Assembly (NCBI GenBank): GCA_002780065.1
Contig: PEWQ01000134.1
Location: 1-7,976, forward strand
Source of the DNA: Candidatus Hydrogenedentes bacterium CG07_land_8_20_14_0_80_42_17
Lineage (GTDB): Bacteria > UBA8481
Reading direction: 5' to 3'
DNA: 7,976 nt
A program made the position numbers and the translations under genes. Under the pieces are notes generated by a model. The model had not been told where the DNA came from and made no database searches. It worked only from the letters and a program-made list of their open reading frames with translations. Positions 1-5,865 of this stretch are shown one piece after another (the first letter of the stretch is position 1; each line of letters opens with the position of its first letter).

Positions 1-58
1 ATAATTGAAAAATGAAAATTGGAAAAATAAAATTTTCAATTTGCACTTTCCAATTTGC
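1..58. repeat. AT-rich intergenic stretch with short inverted and direct repeats
   Basis: This stretch holds a perfect 10-bp inverted repeat, AAATTGGAAA at 16-25 and TTTCCAATTT at 47-56, and a 9-bp direct repeat, CAATTTGCA at 37-45 and 51-59. It abuts the 117-bp element that starts at 59. It looks like non-coding repeat sequence. The window edge cuts it, so its full extent is unknown. Confidence 0.5.
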
Positions 59-175
59 AATTTCAAATATAATAACATACCAGATACCAAGACACTGATT
101 TTTTTTATCTATTTTTTTCTCTGTGTCTCCGTGCCTCAATGGTTGTATTCCATATCGACTTGCATGACTCCGGTT
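59..175 (-). repeat. 117-bp dispersed intergenic repeat, left copy (inverted relative to 7860-7976)
   Basis: Aligning this segment with the reverse complement of 7860-7976 by eye gives 113 of 117 identical bases and no gap. The differences are two adjacent bases in the T-run near 99-100 and two in the 'gcctcaatgg' segment near 135-140. The first 40 and last 36 bases are identical. Read on the minus strand it begins with AACCGGAGTCATGC and contains the 'cacggagacacagag' motif, 56 nt beyond the sodB stop. It has no plausible coding function. Such near-identity suggests a recently copied or gene-converted repeat family. Confidence 0.9.
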
Positions 176-231
176 AATTATATCGGAGGCAACTTAAAAA
201 GCTAGTATAGATACAATATTTTGAGTCTCAA

Positions 232-810
232 CTATTTCAAACGGGTTGCAACTGCATCCCAGTCAACTATATTCCACCATGCTGAAACATATTCAGCTCG
301 GCGATTCTGATACTTTAAATAATATGCATGTTCCCAAACATCGCATGTCAATAACGGCAGCTTGCCTCTTCTTATAGGCGTATCCGCATTGCTAGTGCTC
401 ATAATTTCCAATTTTCCGTCTTGCCCTTTGATAAGCCATGCCCAACCGCTTCCAAAAGTAGAAACAGCTTTTTTTGAAAACTCTTCCTTAAAGTTTTCAA
501 AGCTTCCAAATGAATGTTCAATAGCCTTCAATAGCTCTCCAGAAGGCTTTCCAGCACTTTTAGGAGTCAAAGACTGCCAGTAAAAAGTGTGGTTCCATAC
601 CTGAGCAGAATTATTAAAGAGTCCTCCTTCAGCCTTTTTAATTATTTCTTCAAGAGACGCATTTTGAAATTCGGTACCCTCAACAAGTTTATTAACATTA
701 TCCACGTATCCTTTATGATGTTTCCCATGATGAATCAGAACTGTTTGCTCATCGATATAAGGTTCCAGTGCACCCGTTGCAAAAGAAAGTTCCGGAAGAA
801 TGAACGCCAT
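232..810 (-). CDS. sodB: Superoxide dismutase, iron type
   Basis: This encodes a 192-residue cytoplasmic superoxide dismutase, converting superoxide to oxygen and hydrogen peroxide. All four metal ligands are at the positions known from E. coli SodB: His27 (HHGKHHKGYV), His74 (WNHTFYW), Asp157 and His161 (DVWEHAYY). The second-sphere Gln70 in AQVWNH and NADTP near 141-145 are the Fe-type arrangement; Mn enzymes usually have Gly at the first place and Gln at the second. No signal peptide is seen and the length matches the family (about 193). The ATG at 810 is fixed by the MAFILPELSF start, which aligns with MSFELPALPY, and by a strong Shine-Dalgarno at 818-824. It appears to be transcribed alone from its own promoter, and a 117-bp repeat follows its stop. 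Cambialistic metal use cannot be excluded. Confidence 0.97.
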   Translation of the reverse strand: MAFILPELSFATGALEPYIDEQTVLIHHGKHHKGYVDNVNKLVEGTEFQNASLEEIIKKAEGGLFNNSAQVWNHTFYWQSLTPKSAGKPSGELLKAIEHSFGSFENFKEEFSKKAVSTFGSGWAWLIKGQDGKLEIMSTSNADTPIRRGKLPLLTCDVWEHAYYLKYQNRRAEYVSAWWNIVDWDAVATRLK

Positions 811-817
811 AACAATT

Positions 818-824
818 ACCTCCT
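818..824 (-). promoter_or_regulatory. Shine-Dalgarno of sodB
   Basis: The minus strand reads AGGAGGT seven nucleotides before the ATG. This is a near-ideal ribosome binding site and the strongest in the window, consistent with high expression of the dismutase. Confidence 0.85.
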
Positions 825-832
825 CTAAAATT

Positions 833-847
833 GCAGGTCTAACCTGC
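833..847. promoter_or_regulatory. Perfect 6-bp palindrome in the sodB leader
   Basis: GCAGGT (833-838) and ACCTGC (842-847) flank a 3-nt spacer, giving a 15-base dyad. It lies between the predicted sodB promoter and its Shine-Dalgarno, so it could be a repressor operator or a small mRNA leader hairpin. There is no T-run in the sodB direction, so it does not look like a terminator. The core AGGTTAGACCT on the minus strand recalls metal-regulator (DtxR-like) half-sites, but that is only a resemblance. Confidence 0.45.
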
Positions 848-869
848 TTTAAATTATTTCAATAAGAAA

Positions 870-897
870 ATTGTACTTATTTAGTTCTATTTATCAA
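870..897 (-). promoter_or_regulatory. Candidate sigma-70 promoter of sodB
   Basis: On the minus strand, TTGATA (897-892) and TACAAT (875-870) are separated by 16 nt, each one or two bases from consensus. Transcription would start near 863, giving a leader of about 50 nt that contains the 833-847 palindrome and the Shine-Dalgarno. Predicted by eye only. Confidence 0.45.
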
Positions 898-949
898 CAA
901 AGAACCGAAAGAACCGCTGAATTTTTTTTAAATAAATTTAGGTTCCAAT

Positions 950-2251
950 CTATAACAACAGTTTTACAGCAGAAGAAGTTGACTTTCCAGCAACACTTTT
1001 CTGAACAAAATCCGATGAATTACTAAACTCGACTCCGATTTCATACTCTTTTCCTGCCTCTATTTCTTCCACTCGTATGACTCTGCCAAAAAAATCAGAT
1101 TCAGATTTTCCATCAATTCTTTCACTAAGTTTGATGCGGCCTCGAACCATTTCACCAACCGCAATAGGTTCAAACCATAAGAATGCAATCCCGCCAGTGC
1201 TGACATTTGTTAGTGGAGCATTATTCGCAGATTTGTTTTCAAATTTTTCAAGCATAAAGACTTTTCCATCGCAAAAAGTTCTATAAAATTTTCGCCTTTC
1301 GTTGGAGTATAAACAAATTCTGTTCTTCCCTTCAGATTTTGCTTTGTAGAGACACCTATCCGCAAAATCAAAAATTTCGTGAGCTGTAATGCCATCGGTT
1401 GGAGCCATCGCAATACCACCTGAAATTGTAAGATTCATATCCGAATTTTTCTCACTAAACTTTTCGCGAATCCGCTCAGCTACCACTAAAGCATCAGATT
1501 TTTCCGTCTCCGGCATTAAAACAACAAATTCTTCGCCGCCCCAGCGAGAAGCAAAATCGATTAGGCGAATTGATTCTTTCAGAATAGAAGCTAAATCTTT
1601 GATTACTCCGTCACCAACAAGATGTCCGAAATTGTCGTTCACTTTTTTAAAATCATCTAGATCAAAAACCGCAATTGAAAACCTGCTTCCATGTCTTCTA
1701 CAGCGTTCAATTTCCTCGTCCAGTTTTTTTCCAAGCGCTCTACGATTGTTCAAATCAGTTAAGGCATCACGTTCAGCTTCCTTATACAGCCTCTGAATCT
1801 CCGACATTTCGCGAAATCCAGGCGACTTCATCTTTCCCGCAACGTTTGTTAGATAATCGATAGCAGCAACTCTTATTCCACAATTTCTTCCAAGCCGTTC
1901 ACTTAAATAATATTTATGCTGAAGTATTTCCGCCCATAATTGTTCAGCCTGATTTGTTTCAAAAAGTACTCCCGTCAACTCATTTAAAGCCATCTGAAAA
2001 GCCTCAGATCCAATACTATCCGGCAATTTCTGAGATTGGAATTCAGCTTGCCCATCACCGGCTAAAATATCAAGACTTTCCGATGAAAAATAAAATTGAT
2101 CCGTCCTAATTACGTTGTCATTTATTTTATTATCTGGATTTGCAAAATCATGTTGGTTGAGAAGATCTATCCATCTATTGCCAATAAGAGTCTCTTCTTC
2201 AAAATAACTCTTTCTTTCAATTTTAGAATCATTGTTTATTGTTGCTCTCAT
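950..2251 (-). CDS. Diguanylate cyclase (GGDEF) with C-terminal PilZ domain
   Basis: This predicted soluble protein makes c-di-GMP from two GTP and probably also binds it. Counting from the ATG at 2251 (433 residues), residues 1 to about 155 are an unrecognised N-terminal region that may be a sensor. The GGDEF domain runs from about 160 to 315, with metal ligand Asp197 in FDLDDFKKVND, the active site GGEEF at 238-242, and the product-inhibition I-site RLID (Arg229-Asp232) five residues ahead of it. The PilZ domain (about 318-415) has both c-di-GMP-binding motifs: RxxxR (Arg320, Arg324) and NVSTGG (349-354, N-x-S-x-x-G). No membrane segment is seen. An in-frame ATG at 2311 would add 20 residues, but it lacks a Shine-Dalgarno and lies just after a candidate -35 box. 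The ATG at 2251 is preceded by GGGGGG at a 5-nt spacing, so I prefer it. Domains are certain; the input signal and output are unknown. Confidence 0.9.
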   Translation of the reverse strand: MRATINNDSKIERKSYFEEETLIGNRWIDLLNQHDFANPDNKINDNVIRTDQFYFSSESLDILAGDGQAEFQSQKLPDSIGSEAFQMALNELTGVLFETNQAEQLWAEILQHKYYLSERLGRNCGIRVAAIDYLTNVAGKMKSPGFREMSEIQRLYKEAERDALTDLNNRRALGKKLDEEIERCRRHGSRFSIAVFDLDDFKKVNDNFGHLVGDGVIKDLASILKESIRLIDFASRWGGEEFVVLMPETEKSDALVVAERIREKFSEKNSDMNLTISGGIAMAPTDGITAHEIFDFADRCLYKAKSEGKNRICLYSNERRKFYRTFCDGKVFMLEKFENKSANNAPLTNVSTGGIAFLWFEPIAVGEMVRGRIKLSERIDGKSESDFFGRVIRVEEIEAGKEYEIGVEFSNSSDFVQKSVAGKSTSSAVKLLL

Positions 2252-2256
2252 AATTT

Positions 2257-2262
2257 CCCCCC
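2257..2262 (-). promoter_or_regulatory. G-rich ribosome binding site supporting the start at 2251
   Basis: On the minus strand GGGGGG lies five nucleotides before the ATG at 2251, whereas the upstream ATG at 2311 follows AATTTTTT with no purine-rich site. The G-run is not a perfect anti-SD match but can pair using wobble, so it is moderate support for the shorter protein. Confidence 0.4.
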
Positions 2263-2301
2263 AAGTATTTCTGATTGCTGAAAGCATAATCTTTGATTTT
2301 A

Positions 2302-2330
2302 AAGTTATCATAAAAAATTCTTAATGTCAA
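2302..2330 (-). promoter_or_regulatory. Candidate promoter of the GGDEF-PilZ gene
   Basis: TTGACA on the minus strand (2330-2325) is a perfect -35 consensus. At 17 nt it is followed by TAACTT (2307-2302), a weak -10 with the key T, A and T positions. Transcription would start near 2295, inside the longer reading frame, which would make the ATG at 2311 untranslatable from this promoter and again favour 2251. Confidence 0.35.
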
Positions 2331-2371
2331 GAGCTAAAATCGTTTTGTAATCGCTTACATAAGCTTTTATA

Positions 2372-3640
2372 TCATACTTCTAATTTAATTTTACGAGCAA
2401 ATTTTAATGCTAATTTTTTTAGTCCGTGATCTCTAGCCCCCATAACAACTAAAGCGCCGCCTGCGTTCAAAAATTCTATCCCTTTTGAATATGCTTCATC
2501 CTTATCTTTAACTGAAATGCAGTCCGGCCCTTTGACGTTCTCAATGATCATTTCAGACTTCACGCTCCGATCAGCAGTGCCTCCGGCATCAAATATCGGG
2601 AGCATAACCAGCCTATCTTTATCCAAAAGCATTTCAGAAAAAACCTTGCCAAATCCTTTAGCATGCATCTTCGTAGGACCATAACCATGAGGCTGAAAAA
2701 TCACCATCAATCTCATCTCTAATTTTCTTAAAGCTAAAAGCGACGCGGCGACTTTTTCAGGATTATGAGCAAAATCATCGATGACCGCTCTTTGACTATC
2801 GCGAAAAAGTATCTGCAGTCTTCTTGCAACTCCGGGAAAATCTTTTAAAGCATTTTTCGCACAGGCTTCAGTAATGCCTGCGCACATTGCCGTACGAACT
2901 GCCAATGCCTCATTTACTCGATTAAATCCGCCTAACAGCCCTGAAACAGGAATTGCAAATTCATCAGCAGTTTCACAATTCAAACCGTTCTTTCGTAATA
3001 AATACTCAGCGTTCTTCGAAACAATTCTCTTTTTAGACTTGGACATAAAATTCGAAAAGAGTAATTCGATTTCATTAAGAGGCTTATGGTCTTCAGAAAT
3101 AGAAGTCAAAACACCGATATCCGGCGAAAATTTTTCGATTGAACCGTCAGACTCATCTATTTCTAAAACTGCAATACCTCGTCCAAATCTAGCTCCTAAA
3201 GGCGCAATACCATTTAATTCGCCTCCTAGATAAATCAAAGGATCGTATCCGCATCTTTCCAAGATCCATCCGATCATAGCCGTCGTAGTCGTCTTTCCGC
3301 TTGACCCTGCGACCATTATCGTTTCCGAAGGTCTGAGTTCCTTCAAAAGATTCTTTAGTGCGAGCGATCGATGTTCAATCGAAAGAGCTCCTGCAATATC
3401 CGGATGACTCGATTCAATTGCCGTCGAAACAACTGCGCAAGCTCCAACCGAGCCTCCTTGTCCTTCTCTAAAGACAGAAATGCCATTTTGTTTTAATAAA
3501 GAAAGTCTTTCATCCGAAGGGTCCTTGTCAAAAGATCGATCTGAACCGCTGACTTCAAAGCCGGCAGATGCATAAAGCAATGCCAAGGGCATCATTCCAG
3601 AACCACCTATTCCAACAAAATATAATTTTTTATTAAACAT
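2372..3640 (-). CDS. Mur ligase family protein, MurC-like (UDP-N-acetylmuramate:L-alanine ligase type)
   Basis: This encodes a 422-residue cytoplasmic ATP-dependent Mur ligase, probably adding L-alanine or a peptide to UDP-N-acetylmuramate. It has the three-domain order: an N-terminal nucleotide-sugar fold with GIGGSGM (10-16), a central ATPase with P-loop GSSGKTTTT (112-120) and the MurC-typical E-x-DESD motif (160-165), and a C-terminal domain with DDFAHNP (288-294), FQPHGYGPTK (315-324) and GARDHG (401-406). ExDESD, FQPH and the N-terminus point to MurC rather than Mpl. Oddities: it is short (MurC is usually 450-490), the P-loop has Ser-Ser where MurC and Mpl have Thr-His, and HHP is HNP. 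It is not beside other cell-wall genes. It may be a diverged paralogue or a recycling ligase, so I give no symbol. No Shine-Dalgarno precedes the ATG, but no other start preserves the first motif. Confidence 0.85.
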   Translation of the reverse strand: MFNKKLYFVGIGGSGMMPLALLYASAGFEVSGSDRSFDKDPSDERLSLLKQNGISVFREGQGGSVGACAVVSTAIESSHPDIAGALSIEHRSLALKNLLKELRPSETIMVAGSSGKTTTTAMIGWILERCGYDPLIYLGGELNGIAPLGARFGRGIAVLEIDESDGSIEKFSPDIGVLTSISEDHKPLNEIELLFSNFMSKSKKRIVSKNAEYLLRKNGLNCETADEFAIPVSGLLGGFNRVNEALAVRTAMCAGITEACAKNALKDFPGVARRLQILFRDSQRAVIDDFAHNPEKVAASLLALRKLEMRLMVIFQPHGYGPTKMHAKGFGKVFSEMLLDKDRLVMLPIFDAGGTADRSVKSEMIIENVKGPDCISVKDKDEAYSKGIEFLNAGGALVVMGARDHGLKKLALKFARKIKLEV

Positions 3641-3689
3641 TTAACGTAATGCTAATAAATACGAACTGATAATCAACACTAATAAACTC

Positions 3690-3788
3690 GAACCACGGAT
3701 GGACACCAATTAACACGAATTTTTTTAAAAAATAATTAATATTTATTTTAAATTTTTGTTAGTGTACATTCGTATTCATTCGTGGTTC
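3690..3788. repeat. Imperfect inverted repeat in the divergent gap (aaccacggat/acacgaat type)
   Basis: The arms at 3690-3720 and 3758-3788 match as reverse complements at 23 of 31 positions, with the outer 8 bases (GAACCACG/CGTGGTTC) perfect. The 37-base centre is almost entirely A and T. The 'aaccacggat...aacacgaat' wording resembles an intergenic repeat seen widely in environmental bacterial genomes. It fills most of the 3641-3874 gap between the Mur ligase gene and queD, where I see no gene. Its role is unknown; the mismatches suggest an old copy. Confidence 0.7.
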
Positions 3789-3834
3789 TCTGATTTTTCA
3801 CCTAAAACTGAAGCACTACTACATAATTTCGACA

Positions 3835-3865
3835 TTGCTTGGATTCACCTCTAAATTAATATAAA
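3835..3865 (+). promoter_or_regulatory. Weak candidate promoter ahead of queD
   Basis: TATAAA at 3860-3865 is a good -10 match, but the best -35 (TTGCTT at 3835-3840) is 19 nt away. A start near 3872 would place the mRNA end two or three bases from the queD ATG at 3875, implying a leaderless message. This fits the absence of a Shine-Dalgarno there, but the prediction is weak. Confidence 0.25.
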
Positions 3866-3874
3866 CTCTTTTAT

Positions 3875-4279
3875 ATGTGGCAGACAATAAAGATTATCGA
3901 TTTTTCTTATGGGCATAGGCTTCTGAATTATGAAGGTCCCTGTTCTCAACCTCACGGTCACAATGGAAGGATCGAAATAGTTTGCGAATCAAACATTCTA
4001 AACGAAAGCGGAATGATAATGGATTTCAGTAAAATAAAATCGATCATCAAGAAATTCGTAGACGATAATTGGGACCACAAAATGTTGTTGAAACGGGAAG
4101 ATCCTTTACTTAATTATTTTTTAGAAAAAGGTGAAAAGGTTTTTGTCATGGACGAAAATCCAACTGCGGAGATTCTAGCCCGCTATCTATTCTATTTTGC
4201 CAAAAAGCAGAACTTGCCGATTGTTGAAATACGATTTCATGAAACCTTATCTTCGATTGCCTGTTACAGAGAGGACTGA
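3875..4279 (+). CDS. queD: 6-carboxy-tetrahydropterin synthase / 6-pyruvoyl tetrahydropterin synthase family (QueD)
   Basis: This encodes a 134-residue member of the QueD/PTPS family. QueD converts dihydroneopterin triphosphate to 6-carboxy-tetrahydropterin, an early step of queuosine/7-deazaguanine synthesis. The three zinc ligands are visible: His14 (FSYGH) and His27 and His29 (CSQPHGHN). The catalytic Cys23 sits four residues before the HGH. The family motifs GMIMDF (46-51), WDHKML with His68, NPTAE (95-99) and the C-terminal Glu123 in FHETLSS are all in order. It is slightly longer than E. coli QueD (about 120) because of an insertion near 73-94. No Shine-Dalgarno precedes the ATG. rnd begins 10 nt downstream. 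No other queuosine gene is in the window, so a role in another pterin pathway remains possible. Confidence 0.88.
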   Translation: MWQTIKIIDFSYGHRLLNYEGPCSQPHGHNGRIEIVCESNILNESGMIMDFSKIKSIIKKFVDDNWDHKMLLKREDPLLNYFLEKGEKVFVMDENPTAEILARYLFYFAKKQNLPIVEIRFHETLSSIACYRED

Positions 4280-4289
4280 TATTTAATAA

Positions 4290-5432
4290 ATGCTTATATC
4301 TTCTGTTAATCAATTGAGCAAACTCATAAAAGAACTTGAAGGCTCTAAAATAATTGCTGTTGACACTGAGACAAACGGTCTTCATGCGTATCAGTCTCAA
4401 GTCTGCGTGATTCAAATTTCAGACGGTGCAAACACATGGCTTGTAGATGCATTGTCTCTGCATAATCCAAAAGATATTGCTCCGCTCATTGATATATTCT
4501 CCGACGAAAGAATAAGAAAAATTCTTCACGGAGCGAGTCACGATATTTCCAGTCTTAAACATGATTTTGGCAGAGCTTTCGAAAACGTCTTCGATACATA
4601 TATCGCAGCTCAGTATCTCTCCTATGCCAAAACCGGACTTGCAGATCTAGTAAAAATTCATTTTGGAATTACACTAGAGAAGAAACTCCAGAAAAAAAAC
4701 TGGGCAAAACGTCCTCTTGTCCAAGAAGATTTGAATTATCTGAGACATGATGTGGAATTTCTAATTCCTCTATATGAAAAGGTGATTCAAGAACTTAAAA
4801 ATGCCGATCTCCTAGAAGAAGCTGAACTTGAATGCAAACGTTTGGAATTGACTCAGCCGCTCGGCGAAACTTTCGATCCCGATGGATTTTGGCGGCTAAA
4901 AGGTTCTAAAGAGCTTAACGATTGTTCTCTTAATTTTTTGAAACAGCTCTACCAACTTCGAGACGAAGTCGCTCGGAGATGGAATAGACCTCCATTTAAA
5001 ACCATTCCGGACCAGTTTCTCATCCAAATTGCATCAGCAGAATCGAAGTCTGAAATAGAACAGCATCCGCTTTTTTCAAAACCATTTATGGAGCATTTGC
5101 GTTCAAAATTCTTCATTGCATTCGAGGAATCAAGAAATGCATCCAGGCCAATCCGAGGAAAAATAAAAACTTTACATTCTCAGCGGCGCACAATTCAGAA
5201 AGGGCTCAGAATGGAACTTGAAGATGCATTAAAAAACTGGAGAGAAACGGAATCAAAAAGAAGAAATGTTGCATCCGTAGCAATTCTTCCCAATCACCTT
5301 ATAGATGCTATTTTGAACCATAATTCTTCTATTGCCAAAAAAGATGATCTTCTCAAAATTCCTTTCTTTGGAAAGAAAAGAGTTGAAAAATACGGTGACA
5401 CAATAATGTCAATATTAATGGAAACAAAATGA
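4290..5432 (+). CDS. rnd: Ribonuclease D (DEDDy 3'-5' exoribonuclease with HRDC domains)
   Basis: This encodes a 380-residue 3'-5' exoribonuclease that trims tRNA precursors and other structured RNAs. The N-terminal DEDDy domain (about 1-190) has Asp25 and Glu27 in AVDTETNG, Asp85 in HGASHDISSL, and Tyr150/Asp154 in YLRHDVEFL, so the full catalytic set is present. A first HRDC helical domain spans about 210-285 (LKQLYQLRDEVARRW, then PDQFLIQIA). A second, weaker one spans about 300-378 and ends in IPFFGKKRVEKYGDTI. This matches E. coli RNase D (375 residues). The gene starts 10 nt after queD and lacks a well-placed Shine-Dalgarno; GAGG at 4271-4274 is 15 nt away. Translational coupling with queD is therefore plausible. 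Confidence 0.95.
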   Translation: MLISSVNQLSKLIKELEGSKIIAVDTETNGLHAYQSQVCVIQISDGANTWLVDALSLHNPKDIAPLIDIFSDERIRKILHGASHDISSLKHDFGRAFENVFDTYIAAQYLSYAKTGLADLVKIHFGITLEKKLQKKNWAKRPLVQEDLNYLRHDVEFLIPLYEKVIQELKNADLLEEAELECKRLELTQPLGETFDPDGFWRLKGSKELNDCSLNFLKQLYQLRDEVARRWNRPPFKTIPDQFLIQIASAESKSEIEQHPLFSKPFMEHLRSKFFIAFEESRNASRPIRGKIKTLHSQRRTIQKGLRMELEDALKNWRETESKRRNVASVAILPNHLIDAILNHNSSIAKKDDLLKIPFFGKKRVEKYGDTIMSILMETK

Positions 5433-5460
5433 CTAGACAAAACGATTTAATTTCCGATAA

Positions 5461-5474
5461 TAAGATTAATCTTA
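5461..5474. promoter_or_regulatory. 14-bp perfect palindrome between rnd and the STAS gene
   Basis: TAAGATTAATCTTA is its own reverse complement and lies 10 bases before the STAS Shine-Dalgarno, in the 61-base gap after rnd. With no loop it is unlikely to be an RNA hairpin. If functional it would be a binding site for a dimeric regulator. AT-rich palindromes of this size can arise by chance, so this is tentative. Confidence 0.3.
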
Positions 5475-5483
5475 ATTTTAAAT

Positions 5484-5488
5484 AAGGA
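5484..5488 (+). promoter_or_regulatory. Shine-Dalgarno of the STAS gene
   Basis: AAGGA lies five nucleotides before the ATG at 5494. It supports this start over any other in the frame. Confidence 0.6.
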
Positions 5489-5493
5489 CGCGA

Positions 5494-5865
5494 ATGAGCG
5501 ATTTTCGAGTTGATACAAACGAAAAAGGCGGATGCGAAATAATTGATACTGAAGGACGTGTCGATGCTTTTCTTGTCACAAAAATCAGAGAAGTAATTAA
5601 TGAATTAATTCAAGCCGAAAAAGTTAAAATAATCATGAGATTTCATAAAGTTGCGCAAATAAATTCCACTGCTCTTGGAATTCTCATTGGGCGGCTTAGA
5701 AGGGTCAGGCTTCACGGCGGAGACATCAAGATTGTTGAATTGAATTCAGATATTCGAAGAGTATTCGATGTTATGGGAGCTTCAAGAATTTTTGATATCC
5801 ATCCTGATGTTGATTCAGCAATAAAAGCGTTCGATGAACTCGCTCCTCCGCAAGAAAAAGCATAA
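5494..5865 (+). CDS. STAS-domain protein, anti-sigma-factor-antagonist (SpoIIAA/RsbV) type
   Basis: This encodes a 123-residue single-domain STAS protein. Family members bind an anti-sigma or switch kinase and are inactivated by phosphorylation of a conserved serine. The segment INSTALGILIGRLRR (56-70) aligns with the family's 'DSSGLG' site: Asn57-Ser58-Thr59-Ala60, with Ser58 at the same number as the phosphorylated serine of B. subtilis SpoIIAA. The usual Asp and Gly are replaced by Asn and Ala. The rest follows the fold: GRVDAFLVTKIREVI (21-35), a VKIIMRF strand (44-50), GGDIKIVELNSDIRRVF (75-91) and a final helix. No partner kinase or phosphatase is in the window, so the regulated sigma factor or process cannot be named. 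It sits 61 nt after rnd with its own Shine-Dalgarno. Confidence 0.88.
   Translation: MSDFRVDTNEKGGCEIIDTEGRVDAFLVTKIREVINELIQAEKVKIIMRFHKVAQINSTALGILIGRLRRVRLHGGDIKIVELNSDIRRVFDVMGASRIFDIHPDVDSAIKAFDELAPPQEKA

Noticed and set aside
5-205. Plus-strand open frame of 66 codons at the left end
   Set aside because: It lies almost wholly in the intergenic repeats, and the protein is low-complexity translation of AT-rich repeat DNA with no ribosome site.
221-231. TTGAGTCTCAA dyad just after the sodB stop as a terminator
   Set aside because: The 1-nt centre leaves no room for an RNA loop and no T-run follows in the sodB direction.
1389-1796. Plus-strand open frame of 135 codons
   Set aside because: It is antisense to the GGDEF domain and serine-rich, as expected for a reverse-strand shadow.
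2353-2364. GCTTACATAAGC dyad after the Mur ligase gene as a terminator
   Set aside because: The stem is only 5 bp with a 2-nt loop, and no T-run follows on the minus strand.
2874-3233. Plus-strand open frame of 119 codons
   Set aside because: It is antisense to the Mur ligase central domain, with no ribosome site or family resemblance.
3690-3788. CRISPR-like or riboswitch structure in the divergent gap
   Set aside because: There are only two imperfect inverted arms, no regularly spaced direct repeats, and no recognisable riboswitch core.
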